Below are positions 14,545 to 21,964 of a stretch of 22,748 bases of DNA, piece after piece. A program made the position numbers and the translations under genes. The notes under the pieces are model-generated. The model made no database searches. It was given only the letters and a program-made list of their open reading frames with translations, and was not told the origin of the DNA. The stretch is taken from contig JAOUHH010000012.1 of assembly GCA_029865195.1 (NCBI GenBank), positions 1 to 22,748 of the forward strand. The letters are read 5' to 3'. The stretch's first letter is position 1. Every line of letters starts with the position of its first letter. The stretch comes from Desulfobulbaceae bacterium (lineage in GTDB: Bacteria; Desulfobacterota; Desulfobulbia; Desulfobulbales; UBA5123).

Positions 14545-15054
14545 CTAGTCGGCGGCGGTGGGGATGGTGCGGAGGGTGGCGACCTGATCGGCGGCACCGG
14601 TTTGCGATGACGCTTCCACGTGGAGCAGCCAGAATTGCTCCGGCTTTTGTTTGACGAGGGCTTGCTGCGATTCGTTGAGCCAGTGTGAATCGTCGTTCAG
14701 GTTATAAAAGCGGCTGTCCACCCCGAAGAAGCCGTCCAGCAGATGCGCTATGGTGTGCAGGGTTTTGCTGGCGTAGCCCTGGGGAAGGGTAGTGAGGCTG
14801 TCCAGTTCGGTGATCCCCGCCTCTTTCAGTTCCGCCAGGAGTCCGGCGGCCAGGTTGCGGTTTTCGTCAATCCCGGTCGCAAGTTTGCTCCAGAATTCGC
14901 GGTCGGTGGCGCTGCAGGATTTTTCGGCGATTACCGTCACCGAATCGTATTTAACCAGGATGGTCCGGGCAAAGAAGCGTTCGACCTGGCGGCGGCAGCC
15001 ATCGAAATCCGGGCCGTAGGCCAGCATGAGATGGGTGACGTTGAAGGCTGGCAA
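14545..15054 (-). CDS. Uncharacterised conserved-looking protein
   Basis: 169 residues; I do not recognise a domain. It is soluble, without signal peptide or membrane segment. Notable segments are GPDFDGCRRQVERFFARTILVKYDSV (helix then strand) and a middle part TLHTIAHLLDGFFGVDSRFYNLNDDSHWLNE with several His and acidic residues. The first codon is TTG (15052-15054), preceded by GGGAG at eight bases and placed 11 bases after the HAD gene stop, so it is the second gene of that operon. The next in-frame ATG would remove nine residues. Its 3' end lies only six bases from the end of the convergent CooJ-like gene. Confidence 0.65.
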   Translation of the reverse strand: MPAFNVTHLMLAYGPDFDGCRRQVERFFARTILVKYDSVTVIAEKSCSATDREFWSKLATGIDENRNLAAGLLAELKEAGITELDSLTTLPQGYASKTLHTIAHLLDGFFGVDSRFYNLNDDSHWLNESQQALVKQKPEQFWLLHVEASSQTGAADQVATLRTIPTAAD

Positions 15055-15065
15055 GGCTTTTCTCC

Positions 15066-15689
15066 CTATTGTTCGTTCATGGGCGGCAGTTTGGTGATTT
15101 CCATGAAGCTGTTGACATGGTATTCGGCTGGCAGCTCCGGATTCTTGAAGGCGATGAGCCGCATGCCGATGTTGGCCGAGTGCTCCCTGTCCACCATGGA
15201 GTCGCCGATGTAGATCGCCTCGTCCACGGTGCAGCGGCAGTGGTCGAGGATGATCTCCAGCGCCTCGGGGTGCGGCTTGGGGTTCTTCAGGTTGCCGGCG
15301 GTCATCACCTTGGTGAAGTAGCGCTCCAGGTCAAAGAGCTTCAGGATCGGCAGCATGGTGTTGGTGCGGTTGGTGCTGATCGCGATTTGACAGCGGGGGC
15401 TGAGGTAATCGAGAAACTCCCGCAGGTCAGGCTCGATGGTCATGTGGGCCAAAAACGGCGTGTAGTCGACGGTTTGCCGGTACTGCTCCGCCTTCGTCAG
15501 GTCTTCCGGGTGGTTTCTGAAGATGTGGCGGATGGAATCCATGACATGATGGATATGCACATAGGCCAGTTCATCCTTGTCCATGGGCGGATGGCCGAAA
15601 TGGGCGAGGATGTGGTTGTAGTATGCCTTGTTGGCGGCAAGGGAGTCAAACATGACCCCATCGCAATCAAAGATAACGACTTTCAGCAC
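15066..15689 (-). CDS. HAD-superfamily hydrolase, phosphoglycolate-phosphatase-like
   Basis: 207-residue haloacid-dehalogenase family phosphatase. Motif I is FDCDGVMFDS with nucleophile D8 and acid/base D10, motif II is the serine/threonine of AISTNRTN, motif III the lysine in NPKPHPEA, and motif IV the aspartates of IGDSMVDREHS. A helical cap (about 15-85) fits the subclass I cap of phosphoglycolate phosphatase-like enzymes; the substrate is not predictable. The start codon is GTG (15687-15689) with only a weak ribosome site. It is divergent from nadB and is followed after 11 bases by the uncharacterised gene. Confidence 0.85.
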   Translation of the reverse strand: MLKVVIFDCDGVMFDSLAANKAYYNHILAHFGHPPMDKDELAYVHIHHVMDSIRHIFRNHPEDLTKAEQYRQTVDYTPFLAHMTIEPDLREFLDYLSPRCQIAISTNRTNTMLPILKLFDLERYFTKVMTAGNLKNPKPHPEALEIILDHCRCTVDEAIYIGDSMVDREHSANIGMRLIAFKNPELPAEYHVNSFMEITKLPPMNEQ

Positions 15690-15817
15690 GATTGTTGATC
15701 CGGGTGAATGTTGTTCAGTTGACCTGAAAATGTGATGTTTACTGGAAGATGCGCGGTTCTGTCAAGGCGGCATGCGAGCCGACGGTGCGGACCGGCCTTC
15801 TCCGGGGCGGGAAAAGG

Positions 15818-17425
15818 ATGCAGAAACAGACGGATTTTTTGGTTATCGGCAGTGGCATTTCGGGCCTCTCGTTTGCCTTGAAGGCTTCGCGGCTGGGCAA
15901 GGTGACCTTGGTCACCAAGAAGGCGCGGGTGGATACCGCCACCAATCTCGCCCAGGGCGGCATCGCCGCCGTGCTCTCCGCGGACGATTCCTTTGATCTG
16001 CATGTGCAGGACACCTTGCGGTGCGGGGCCGGGCTCTGTCACGAAGACGTGGTGCGGATGGTGGTGGAGAACGGTCCGGCCCGGGTGCGGGAGTTGATGG
16101 ACCTGGGCATCCACTTCATGAGCGACGAGCAGGACCCCTCTCACCTTGATCTCGGCCGGGAAGGGGGCCATTCGGCCCGCCGCATCGCTCACGCCTGCGA
16201 CCTCACCGGCCATGAGATCGAGCACGGCCTGTTGCGGGCGGTGGCGGCCAACAACAATATCGAGGTCCTGGAAAACCATCTCGCCGTCGATCTGCTTATC
16301 GGCTCCCGGGCAGGACTCCCGCTCGCTGCTGACGGCACGGACCAGTGTCTCGGCGCCTATGTGCTGGGGCCCGGCAACGTTGTCTCAACCTTTCGTGCCA
16401 AGGTCACCATGCTGTGCAGCGGCGGCGCCGGCAAGGTCTACCTCTATACCACCAATCCGGACATCGCCACCGGCGACGGCATCGCCATGGCCTACCGGGC
16501 CGGGGCCAAGGTGGCGAACCTCGAATTCGTGCAGTTCCATCCCACCTGCCTCTTTCATCCCCGGGTAAAGAATTTCCTCATCTCCGAGGCGGTGCGCGGC
16601 GAGGGGGCCAGGCTCATCGACGAGCGCGGCCAAGCCTTCATGGGCAAGTATGATCCGCGCGGCGATCTGGCCACCCGTGACACCGTGGCCCGCGCCATCG
16701 ACACCGAGATGAAGAGTTCCGGTGACGACTGCGTCTATCTCGATATCAGTTTTCAGCCGGCCGCCTTCATCCAGAGGCGGTTTCCAACCATCTATCAGAC
16801 CTGCCTCTCGCTGGGCATCGATATCACCCGTGAGCCGATCCCGGTGGTGCCCGCCGCGCACTATATGTGCGGCGGGGTGCTCACCGACCGGATGGGGCGC
16901 AGTACGATCCGCAACCTCTATGCCCTGGGCGAGACCGCCTGCACCGGCCTGCATGGCGGCAACCGGCTGGCCAGCAATTCTTTGCTGGAGGGGGTGGTGT
17001 ATGCGCACCAGGCCTTTGTTCAGTGCGAGAAGGACTGGCCGGTGCTGGCCCGCCAAGACGGACCCGATCTCGCCGATTGGGAGCCTGGCCCGGCAGCGCG
17101 GCTAGAGGAGTGTGTGCTGATCAGCCACAACTGGGACCAGATCCGCCGTTTGATGTGGAACTATGTCGGCATCGTCCGCAGCGAAAAGCGGTTGCAGCTA
17201 GTGCGGGAGCGGCTCGCGCCCATACTCGCCGAGGTGAATCAGCACTACCGGGATTATCTTCTCACCCCAGATCTGGTGGAGTTGCGCAATATCGCCCGGG
17301 TTGCCGATCTCATCACCCAGAGCGCCCAGATCCGCAGGGAGTCTCGCGGCCTGCATTTTGTCGTCGATTATCCGGAGCGGGACGATGTCAACTGGCTTCG
17401 GGATACGGTTCTGTGCCGTCGTTGA
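15818..17425 (+). CDS. nadB: L-aspartate oxidase
   Basis: 535-residue FAD enzyme that oxidises L-aspartate to iminoaspartate, the first step of de novo NAD synthesis. Anaerobes can use fumarate as acceptor. The FAD-binding motif GSGISG is at residues 11-16. Further family signatures are NLAQGGIAAV, GREGGHSARRIAHACDLTGHEIEHGLL with catalytic-region histidines, the FQFHPTCLFHP-like EFVQFHPTCLFHP, RGEGARLIDERGQAFM, and LHGGNRLASNSLLEGVVYA. The frame is open to an ATG at 15749, but the start at 15818 gives the normal length (E. coli 540) and places the Rossmann strand at the N-terminus. Its partner nadA is not in the window. It stands alone, with dsrC downstream under its own promoter. Confidence 0.95.
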   Translation: MQKQTDFLVIGSGISGLSFALKASRLGKVTLVTKKARVDTATNLAQGGIAAVLSADDSFDLHVQDTLRCGAGLCHEDVVRMVVENGPARVRELMDLGIHFMSDEQDPSHLDLGREGGHSARRIAHACDLTGHEIEHGLLRAVAANNNIEVLENHLAVDLLIGSRAGLPLAADGTDQCLGAYVLGPGNVVSTFRAKVTMLCSGGAGKVYLYTTNPDIATGDGIAMAYRAGAKVANLEFVQFHPTCLFHPRVKNFLISEAVRGEGARLIDERGQAFMGKYDPRGDLATRDTVARAIDTEMKSSGDDCVYLDISFQPAAFIQRRFPTIYQTCLSLGIDITREPIPVVPAAHYMCGGVLTDRMGRSTIRNLYALGETACTGLHGGNRLASNSLLEGVVYAHQAFVQCEKDWPVLARQDGPDLADWEPGPAARLEECVLISHNWDQIRRLMWNYVGIVRSEKRLQLVRERLAPILAEVNQHYRDYLLTPDLVELRNIARVADLITQSAQIRRESRGLHFVVDYPERDDVNWLRDTVLCRR

Positions 17426-17522
17426 ACAGTCATTCAGGATTGGTGTAAAAAAAATCAGGGTGTAACTTGTTGCCATTGTGGAAAGTTTGTGGTGGCGCGG
17501 GAAAAAACGATTTCGCAATCTC

Positions 17523-17551
17523 TTGACAAAGCTAAAAGCCTATAGTAAACA
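17523..17551 (+). promoter_or_regulatory. Candidate sigma-70 promoter of dsrC
   Basis: A perfect -35, TTGACA (17523-17528), is followed after 17 bases by TAAACA (17546-17551), a weak -10. The overlapping CTATAGT at 17540-17546 may contribute. The leader to the start codon would be about 60 bases and AT-rich, in contrast to the surrounding sequence. Confidence 0.5.
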
Positions 17552-17617
17552 ATGGCATCTTTCATAGTTAGACCGGAACCATTTATATAGATAAACACTT
17601 TTTTAAGGAGGATTGAA

Positions 17618-17938
17618 ATGCCTACAATCGAATACGGCGGATCCAGCTTTGAGGTTGACGAGGACGGCTTCCTTACCCGTGGTATGGAAGAATGGAACGA
17701 GAAGTGGGTTGAGTTTGTCAAGAGCCAGGAAGGTATTGACGACATGACCGACGAGCACTGGAAAGTCGTAAACATCCTGCAAGAGTACTACAAGAAGAAC
17801 GGCATTGCCCCCATGGTACGTATCCTCTCCAAGACCACCGGCTTCCCCCTGAAGCGCATCTACGAGCTGTTCCCCTCCGGACCCGGCAAGGGCGCTTGTA
17901 AGATGGCTGGTCTGCCCAAACCGACCGGTTGTGTGTGA
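17618..17938 (+). CDS. dsrC: DsrC, sulfur-carrier protein of dissimilatory sulfite reduction
   Basis: 106-residue DsrC/TusE-family protein. In sulfate reducers and disproportionators DsrC takes the sulfur from DsrAB as a trisulfide between its two C-terminal cysteines and hands it to the membrane complex DsrMKJOP. Both cysteines are here, C94 and C105, with the C-X10-C spacing on the flexible GxGKGACKMAG...GCV arm. The GIAPMVRILSKTTGFPLKRIYELFPSGPGKGA core is canonical. A strong AAGGAGG stands seven bases before the ATG. The gene is flanked by its own promoter and terminator and is separate from any dsrAB, the usual arrangement in sulfate reducers, where dsrC is monocistronic and highly expressed. 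Confidence 0.95.
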   Translation: MPTIEYGGSSFEVDEDGFLTRGMEEWNEKWVEFVKSQEGIDDMTDEHWKVVNILQEYYKKNGIAPMVRILSKTTGFPLKRIYELFPSGPGKGACKMAGLPKPTGCV

Positions 17939-17973
17939 TTCACACTGACTAACCGGTTGCGCAAGCGATCTTT

Positions 17974-18014
17974 AAAGAGACAGTGGACATCAAGTCCACT
18001 GTCTCTTTTTTTTT
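17974..18014 (+). terminator. Rho-independent terminator of dsrC
   Basis: Perfect 15-base stem: AAAGAGACAGTGGAC (17974-17988), loop ATCAA, then GTCCACTGTCTCTTT (17994-18008), followed by a T run to 18014. It lies 35 bases after the dsrC stop. It may also act on transcripts from the opposite strand, since the left arm begins with A bases. Confidence 0.93.
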
Positions 18015-18065
18015 GCTGTTTGCTCTGTGGGTGAATGGCGCGTCAGTTTGTAACGGCGCGTCTTG

Positions 18066-18851
18066 TCAGCCGGCGGCCGGTGACGCGGGGAGGTTGAAGG
18101 CGGTGATGGCCCCGTGGTGGATTGCGGTCAGCTTTTCGCGGTAGGCGGCGGGGGTGATTTGCGCGCCTCGGATGCCGCCCCGCAGGTTGATCTCGGTGAG
18201 CCACGTTGTCTCATCAGGAGTGACCAGCAAGTCGAGATGGGCATAGGGGTATTTCCCCCTGCGCATCACCCGCTGGCAGAGTTGCCATTGACCGTCGGTG
18301 AGCTTGCAGGGGCGGCCTTCGCCGCCGAAATGCAGGTTGTTGCGGAAGTTGTGCGGGTTGTGCCGCCAGTAAGCTTCGCAGTAATCGCCGAGGACGATGA
18401 CCCTGATATCCCGGCCGTCTTGCACATACGGCTGCAGCACGAAGGGGAAGCGCATGTTTCCGAAAGAGGCTTGCGCAAAGACCTCTTCGGTTGCGTTCCA
18501 GAGAAGGATACCCATGCCGGCGTTGCGGCGGTCGTGCTTGGTGATCACCTTGTCGATGCCGTTACGCTGATAACAGGTGATGGCTTCCTGCATATCGTGC
18601 AGATCGTGGATGACCGTGGTGTGTGGCAGCATTTCCTGGGCAAAAAGGCGGGTCTGCAGACATTTTGAGCGGGAAGAAAGTTGGGCAAGGGCGGCGGGAA
18701 AGATGCGTACGCCGCGCTCGACAAGATCGAGCAGGATGGCTTCCTCGCCGTTTTTGAGGCGGATGCGTCCGACGATGCAGTCGCCGGCGTCCAGGTTGTC
18801 GTAGTTGGCGCGTAAGCTGCGATTATCGGTGATCAGCCGGTGGTTGGTCAA
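18066..18851 (-). CDS. RimK-like ATP-grasp protein
   Basis: 261-residue ATP-grasp enzyme resembling the RimK/glutathione-synthetase branch, which joins a carboxylate to an amine or thiol through an acyl phosphate. Visible elements are the ATP-lysine region DKVITKHDRRNAGMGI, the hinge FVLQPYVQDGRDIRVIVLGD, the basic WRHNPHNFRNNLHFGGEG loop, and the metal-binding end DLLV...TEINLRGGIRGA (E and N of the ExN motif). The first codon of the assigned frame is TTG (18849-18851) without a strong ribosome site, so the exact start is uncertain. It follows the small zinc-ribbon-like gene after 57 bases. The substrate is unknown; a peptide or amino-acid ligase role is only one possibility. Confidence 0.75.
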   Translation of the reverse strand: MTNHRLITDNRSLRANYDNLDAGDCIVGRIRLKNGEEAILLDLVERGVRIFPAALAQLSSRSKCLQTRLFAQEMLPHTTVIHDLHDMQEAITCYQRNGIDKVITKHDRRNAGMGILLWNATEEVFAQASFGNMRFPFVLQPYVQDGRDIRVIVLGDYCEAYWRHNPHNFRNNLHFGGEGRPCKLTDGQWQLCQRVMRRGKYPYAHLDLLVTPDETTWLTEINLRGGIRGAQITPAAYREKLTAIHHGAITAFNLPASPAAG

Positions 18852-18908
18852 GACAAATCCCCGGGAGAGAAGGTCTGGTTGCCGGCAGCCGGGCGCAGCT
18901 GCCGTCGC

Positions 18909-19124
18909 TTAGAAAAGCATTTCCAGAAAGCGGTTGTGGGCGGAGGTAAGGTCGGCGTTGCATTCGGCGCAATAAAACTTGATCTCGCCCAGAATCTGCG
19001 ATTCGTCGCCATCCTGACTGAAGCTGCCGTCCTCGTTTTGCACGTATCGCGTGGTGAGGATAACATTATCGGCAACCTCGATAAAGTCGCTATCGTTGCC
19101 GCATCCCGGGCAGGTAATGCGCAT
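18909..19124 (-). CDS. Small zinc-ribbon-like protein
   Basis: 71-residue protein with two CxxC pairs, CPGCGNDSDF at the start and YCAECNADL near residue 55, separated by a strand-rich segment. This is the layout of a treble-clef or zinc-ribbon fold. I do not recognise a named family. The frame opens at 19181, but the ATG at 19122-19124 has GGAAG upstream and begins directly with the first knuckle. The upstream promoter candidates also leave too little leader for the earliest ATG if the nearer one is used. It probably forms an operon with the ATP-grasp gene downstream. Confidence 0.65.
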   Translation of the reverse strand: MRITCPGCGNDSDFIEVADNVILTTRYVQNEDGSFSQDGDESQILGEIKFYCAECNADLTSAHNRFLEMLF

Positions 19125-19229
19125 GCAGTTCTTCCGTGGGGTTTTGGGGTCGCATGCCATGCGTGCTCGTGCTACTTCCATTATTTTCTACTCTGCTCCT
19201 TGTTGGCTGGTCAATACGAAAAAATCGGT

Positions 19230-19258
19230 ACTTTACGGCAGGAGAAGGGAAAAGTCAA
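19230..19258 (-). promoter_or_regulatory. Sigma-70-like promoter for the zinc-ribbon/ATP-grasp pair
   Basis: Minus-strand TTGACT (19253-19258; five of six) and TAAAGT (19230-19235; four of six) have exact 17-base spacing. A second -35-like TTGACC (19209-19214) lies closer to the gene. A 6-base inverted repeat, ACGCAC-TTCAAC-GTGCGT (19258-19275), abuts the -35 and could be an operator. Confidence 0.5.
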
Positions 19259-19321
19259 CGCACTTCAACGTGCGTGACGGGCGTATGGCCGGCTGCCGAC
19301 CGTGCTTACACGTGGTAACCA

Positions 19322-19600
19322 TCAGTAGCGAATGGTAAATTCTCCCTCTTCGCCGACGGGTTTTTCTTCAGTCGTCTGCACGTGGGTGACGGTTGCCCCT
19401 GGTGAACCTATGTGGAGCCAGCGGATCATTGCCGCAACCTTTTCCAACCCACCTTCAACCATTGCCTCGACGGTGCCGTCCGGCCGGTTGCGAACCCAGC
19501 CGGTTACACCGAGCCGTTTGGCTTCGTCTGCGGTGTGGGCACGAAAATAGACCCCCTGCACCCATCCGTGGACCACGATGTGGACACGCCTGTTCGGCAT
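19322..19600 (-). CDS. acyP: Acylphosphatase
   Basis: 92-residue enzyme that hydrolyses acyl phosphates such as acetyl phosphate or carbamoyl phosphate. The whole protein is one alpha/beta acylphosphatase domain of normal length. The catalytic loop is VHGWVQGVYFRAHT, with the substrate-binding arginine, followed by the signature GVTGWVRNRPDGTVEAMVEG, whose first asparagine positions the nucleophilic water. It begins 18 bases after the ligA stop, so the two are probably cotranscribed. It could act on acyl-phosphate by-products, but nothing in the context identifies a specific substrate. Confidence 0.93.
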   Translation of the reverse strand: MPNRRVHIVVHGWVQGVYFRAHTADEAKRLGVTGWVRNRPDGTVEAMVEGGLEKVAAMIRWLHIGSPGATVTHVQTTEEKPVGEEGEFTIRY

Positions 19601-19618
19601 CGTTTGCCTCCCTTTGCC

Positions 19619-21676
19619 CTAGCGGCCGCCAATGAGGGCGGCAAACTGGTTTTCATCGAGAATGGTGATGCCGAGTTCCTGCGCCTTTTTGAGCTTGCTG
19701 CCCGCCTTGTCGCCGCAGACCAGATGGGTAACCTTTTGACTCATCGCGGAAGCGACCTGCCCGCCCATGGCCTTGACCCGGGCCTTGGCTTCGTTACGGG
19801 ACAACGAGGAGAGGGAGCCGGTGAAAAGGATGACCATCTCCCGCAATGGCTGTTCGCCGCCGGCCGGTTCCTGACTCCGGGGATTCAGCCCGAGATCGGC
19901 CAGTTGTGCGAGCATGTCCCGCACCGCCGGATCGTTGAAATATTCGCGAAGGCTCGCCGCCGCCTGTTCGCCGATGCCCTCAACCTCGCGAAGCGGATCG
20001 GCTGAACCGGGTTCGGAATCGGTCTGCTGAACAGGTCGTGTCGCCACCATCAGGGCATCGAGGGTGGGAAAGCTTTTGCTCAACAGCTCAGCCGAGACCT
20101 CGCCCACATGGCGGATACCGAGAGCCGCGATGAACCGGGCCAGCGATGCATCCTTGCTGCCGGCAATGGCGGCGATGGCGTTCTCGGCGGATTTCTCACC
20201 CCACCCCTCTAGGGCGGCGAGGGCATCGACGGTGAGCCGATACAGGTCGGGGATATCCTTGACCAGCCCCACCGCCAGCAACTGTTCAACCGCCTTGCCC
20301 CCCAGTCCTTCGATGTCGAGCCCGGCCTTGCCGGTGAAATGGATCAGTGCCCGGATGCGCTGCGCTGGGCAGTGGAGATTGAGGCAGCGGGTGACAGCCT
20401 CTCCGCTGACACGGCTCAACGGGTGCCGGCATTCGGGGCAGGTGTCCGGCATGCGGATCGGTTTTTCATTCCCCTGGCGGCTTTCCGGGATCGGTTTCAC
20501 CACCTCCGGAATCACGTCGCCCGCCCTCTGGATCAGCACCAGATCCCCGATGCGCAGATCCTTGCGGATGATCTCGTCCTCGTTGTGGAGGGTGGCCCGG
20601 CTCACCATCACCCCGCCGACGTTGACCGGTTCGAGCACGGCTACCGGCGTGACCGCGCCGGTTCGGCCGATGCTGAAGACAACATCGTTGAGCCGGGTGG
20701 TGGTCTGGCTGGCTGGAAATTTGGCGGCGATGGCCCAGCGCGGGCTCCGTGCCTTGTTGCCGAGCCGCTGTTGCAGGGCCAGATCGTCGACCTTGATCAC
20801 CATGCCGTCGATTTCATAGGGCAGGCGGTCGCGTTCTGTCGCCAGGGCATGGAAATGGGCGATGGCCGCGTTTATATCGGGGCATGTTCGTGTCAGCGGG
20901 TTGGTCTTGAAGCCCAGATCGGCGAGGTAGCGCAAGAGCTCGCTCTGGCTTGCGCAGGGGAGCGTGGCCGGTTCGCCGACCCCGTAGGCAAAGAAGTCAA
21001 GCGGCCGTTGCGCGGTGATTCTGGAATCCAGCTGGCGCAGGGAGCCTGCGGCGGCATTGCGCGGATTGGCAAAGAGCGGTTCGCCGTCACGCTGGCGACT
21101 GTCGTTCAGCTCTCGAAAGCTCTGGATGGGGAGATAGACTTCGCCGCGCACCTCGATCAATTCCGGGAGAGGCCGTCCGGCCGGTTGACGGAGTTTCAGG
21201 GGAATGGCGGGGATGGTCCGCAGGTTCGCGGTTATCTGCTCGCCGAAGCGGCCGTCGCCCCGGGTTGAGCCAATGGTCATCACCCCGCGTTCATAGATGA
21301 TCTCGACGGCCAGCCCGTCGAGCTTCGGTTCGGCCATATAGGCGAAAGTCGCCTCGCTCTTGAGAAAGCGTTGCAGCCGTTCCTCGAAATCACGGAGTTG
21401 GTCGTCGTTGAATGCGTTTTCGAGGCTGAGCATGGGAAAGCGATGCTCGACGGCCTCGAATTGGGGCAATGGCGCGCCGCCCACCCTCAGACTGGGCGAA
21501 TCCGCGCTGATCAGATCCGGATATTGCCCCTCAATGGCCAGCAATTCATGAAAGAGCTGGTCGTATTCGCCGTCGGAGATCAGTGGGGCGTCCAAGACGT
21601 AATACCGGTGGGCATGGAAGTTGAGTGCTTCCCGCAGGAAGCGGAGCCGCTCTTGAGCCGTTTCTTTGGCGGGCAT
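19619..21676 (-). CDS. ligA: NAD-dependent DNA ligase LigA
   Basis: 685-residue DNA ligase that seals nicks using NAD+. Domain order is complete: N-terminal Ia domain with HAHRYYVLDAPLISDGEYDQL (NMN binding, about 20-41), adenylation domain with nucleophilic K118 in AEPKLDG, OB fold, a four-cysteine zinc finger (C413, C416, C431, C436), helix-hairpin-helix repeats (LDIEGLGGKAVEQLL and VEGIGEQAAASL regions), and a C-terminal BRCT domain from about residue 612. All key residues seen are intact, so this should be the essential housekeeping ligase. It lies between a tautomerase gene (38 bases upstream) and acylphosphatase, all on the same strand. Confidence 0.97.
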   Translation of the reverse strand: MPAKETAQERLRFLREALNFHAHRYYVLDAPLISDGEYDQLFHELLAIEGQYPDLISADSPSLRVGGAPLPQFEAVEHRFPMLSLENAFNDDQLRDFEERLQRFLKSEATFAYMAEPKLDGLAVEIIYERGVMTIGSTRGDGRFGEQITANLRTIPAIPLKLRQPAGRPLPELIEVRGEVYLPIQSFRELNDSRQRDGEPLFANPRNAAAGSLRQLDSRITAQRPLDFFAYGVGEPATLPCASQSELLRYLADLGFKTNPLTRTCPDINAAIAHFHALATERDRLPYEIDGMVIKVDDLALQQRLGNKARSPRWAIAAKFPASQTTTRLNDVVFSIGRTGAVTPVAVLEPVNVGGVMVSRATLHNEDEIIRKDLRIGDLVLIQRAGDVIPEVVKPIPESRQGNEKPIRMPDTCPECRHPLSRVSGEAVTRCLNLHCPAQRIRALIHFTGKAGLDIEGLGGKAVEQLLAVGLVKDIPDLYRLTVDALAALEGWGEKSAENAIAAIAGSKDASLARFIAALGIRHVGEVSAELLSKSFPTLDALMVATRPVQQTDSEPGSADPLREVEGIGEQAAASLREYFNDPAVRDMLAQLADLGLNPRSQEPAGGEQPLREMVILFTGSLSSLSRNEAKARVKAMGGQVASAMSQKVTHLVCGDKAGSKLKKAQELGITILDENQFAALIGGR

Positions 21677-21714
21677 GGCGATGTTCCGGGTTAAGGCGTA
21701 AATCCGGCGCGGGA

Positions 21715-21903
21715 TCAGGCCGGTTTTTTGAGCAGTGTGCCGCCGGAACTGATATTTTCGTGCGGAACCTCATCGATGAAGATGAGGATGGAGTCCTTGG
21801 GTTTGTTGGCGACCCTGGCGATGACCTCGGTGACCCCATTGCAGATCTGTTCCTTTTGTTGTTTGTCGAGGGTGCCGGCGACGCGGATATTGACGTAGGG
21901 CAT
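21715..21903 (-). CDS. 4-oxalocrotonate tautomerase family protein
   Basis: 62-residue small tautomerase. After Met removal the mature chain would begin with the catalytic proline (PYVNIRVAG), followed by an amphipathic helix DKQQKEQICNGVTEVIARVANK and the beta-strand ILIFIDEVPHENISSGGTLL. Family members form hexamers and catalyse keto-enol tautomerisation in aromatic catabolism, but many stand-alone copies have unknown substrates. No aromatic pathway genes are nearby. It precedes ligA by 38 bases and follows the beta-propeller gene by 61 bases on the same strand. Confidence 0.88.
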   Translation of the reverse strand: MPYVNIRVAGTLDKQQKEQICNGVTEVIARVANKPKDSILIFIDEVPHENISSGGTLLKKPA

Positions 21904-21964
21904 GGCAATCTTCTCCTGGTGCAGTGGTATATGGTTGATAACGGGATCGGTTGTCCAGCGGTTC

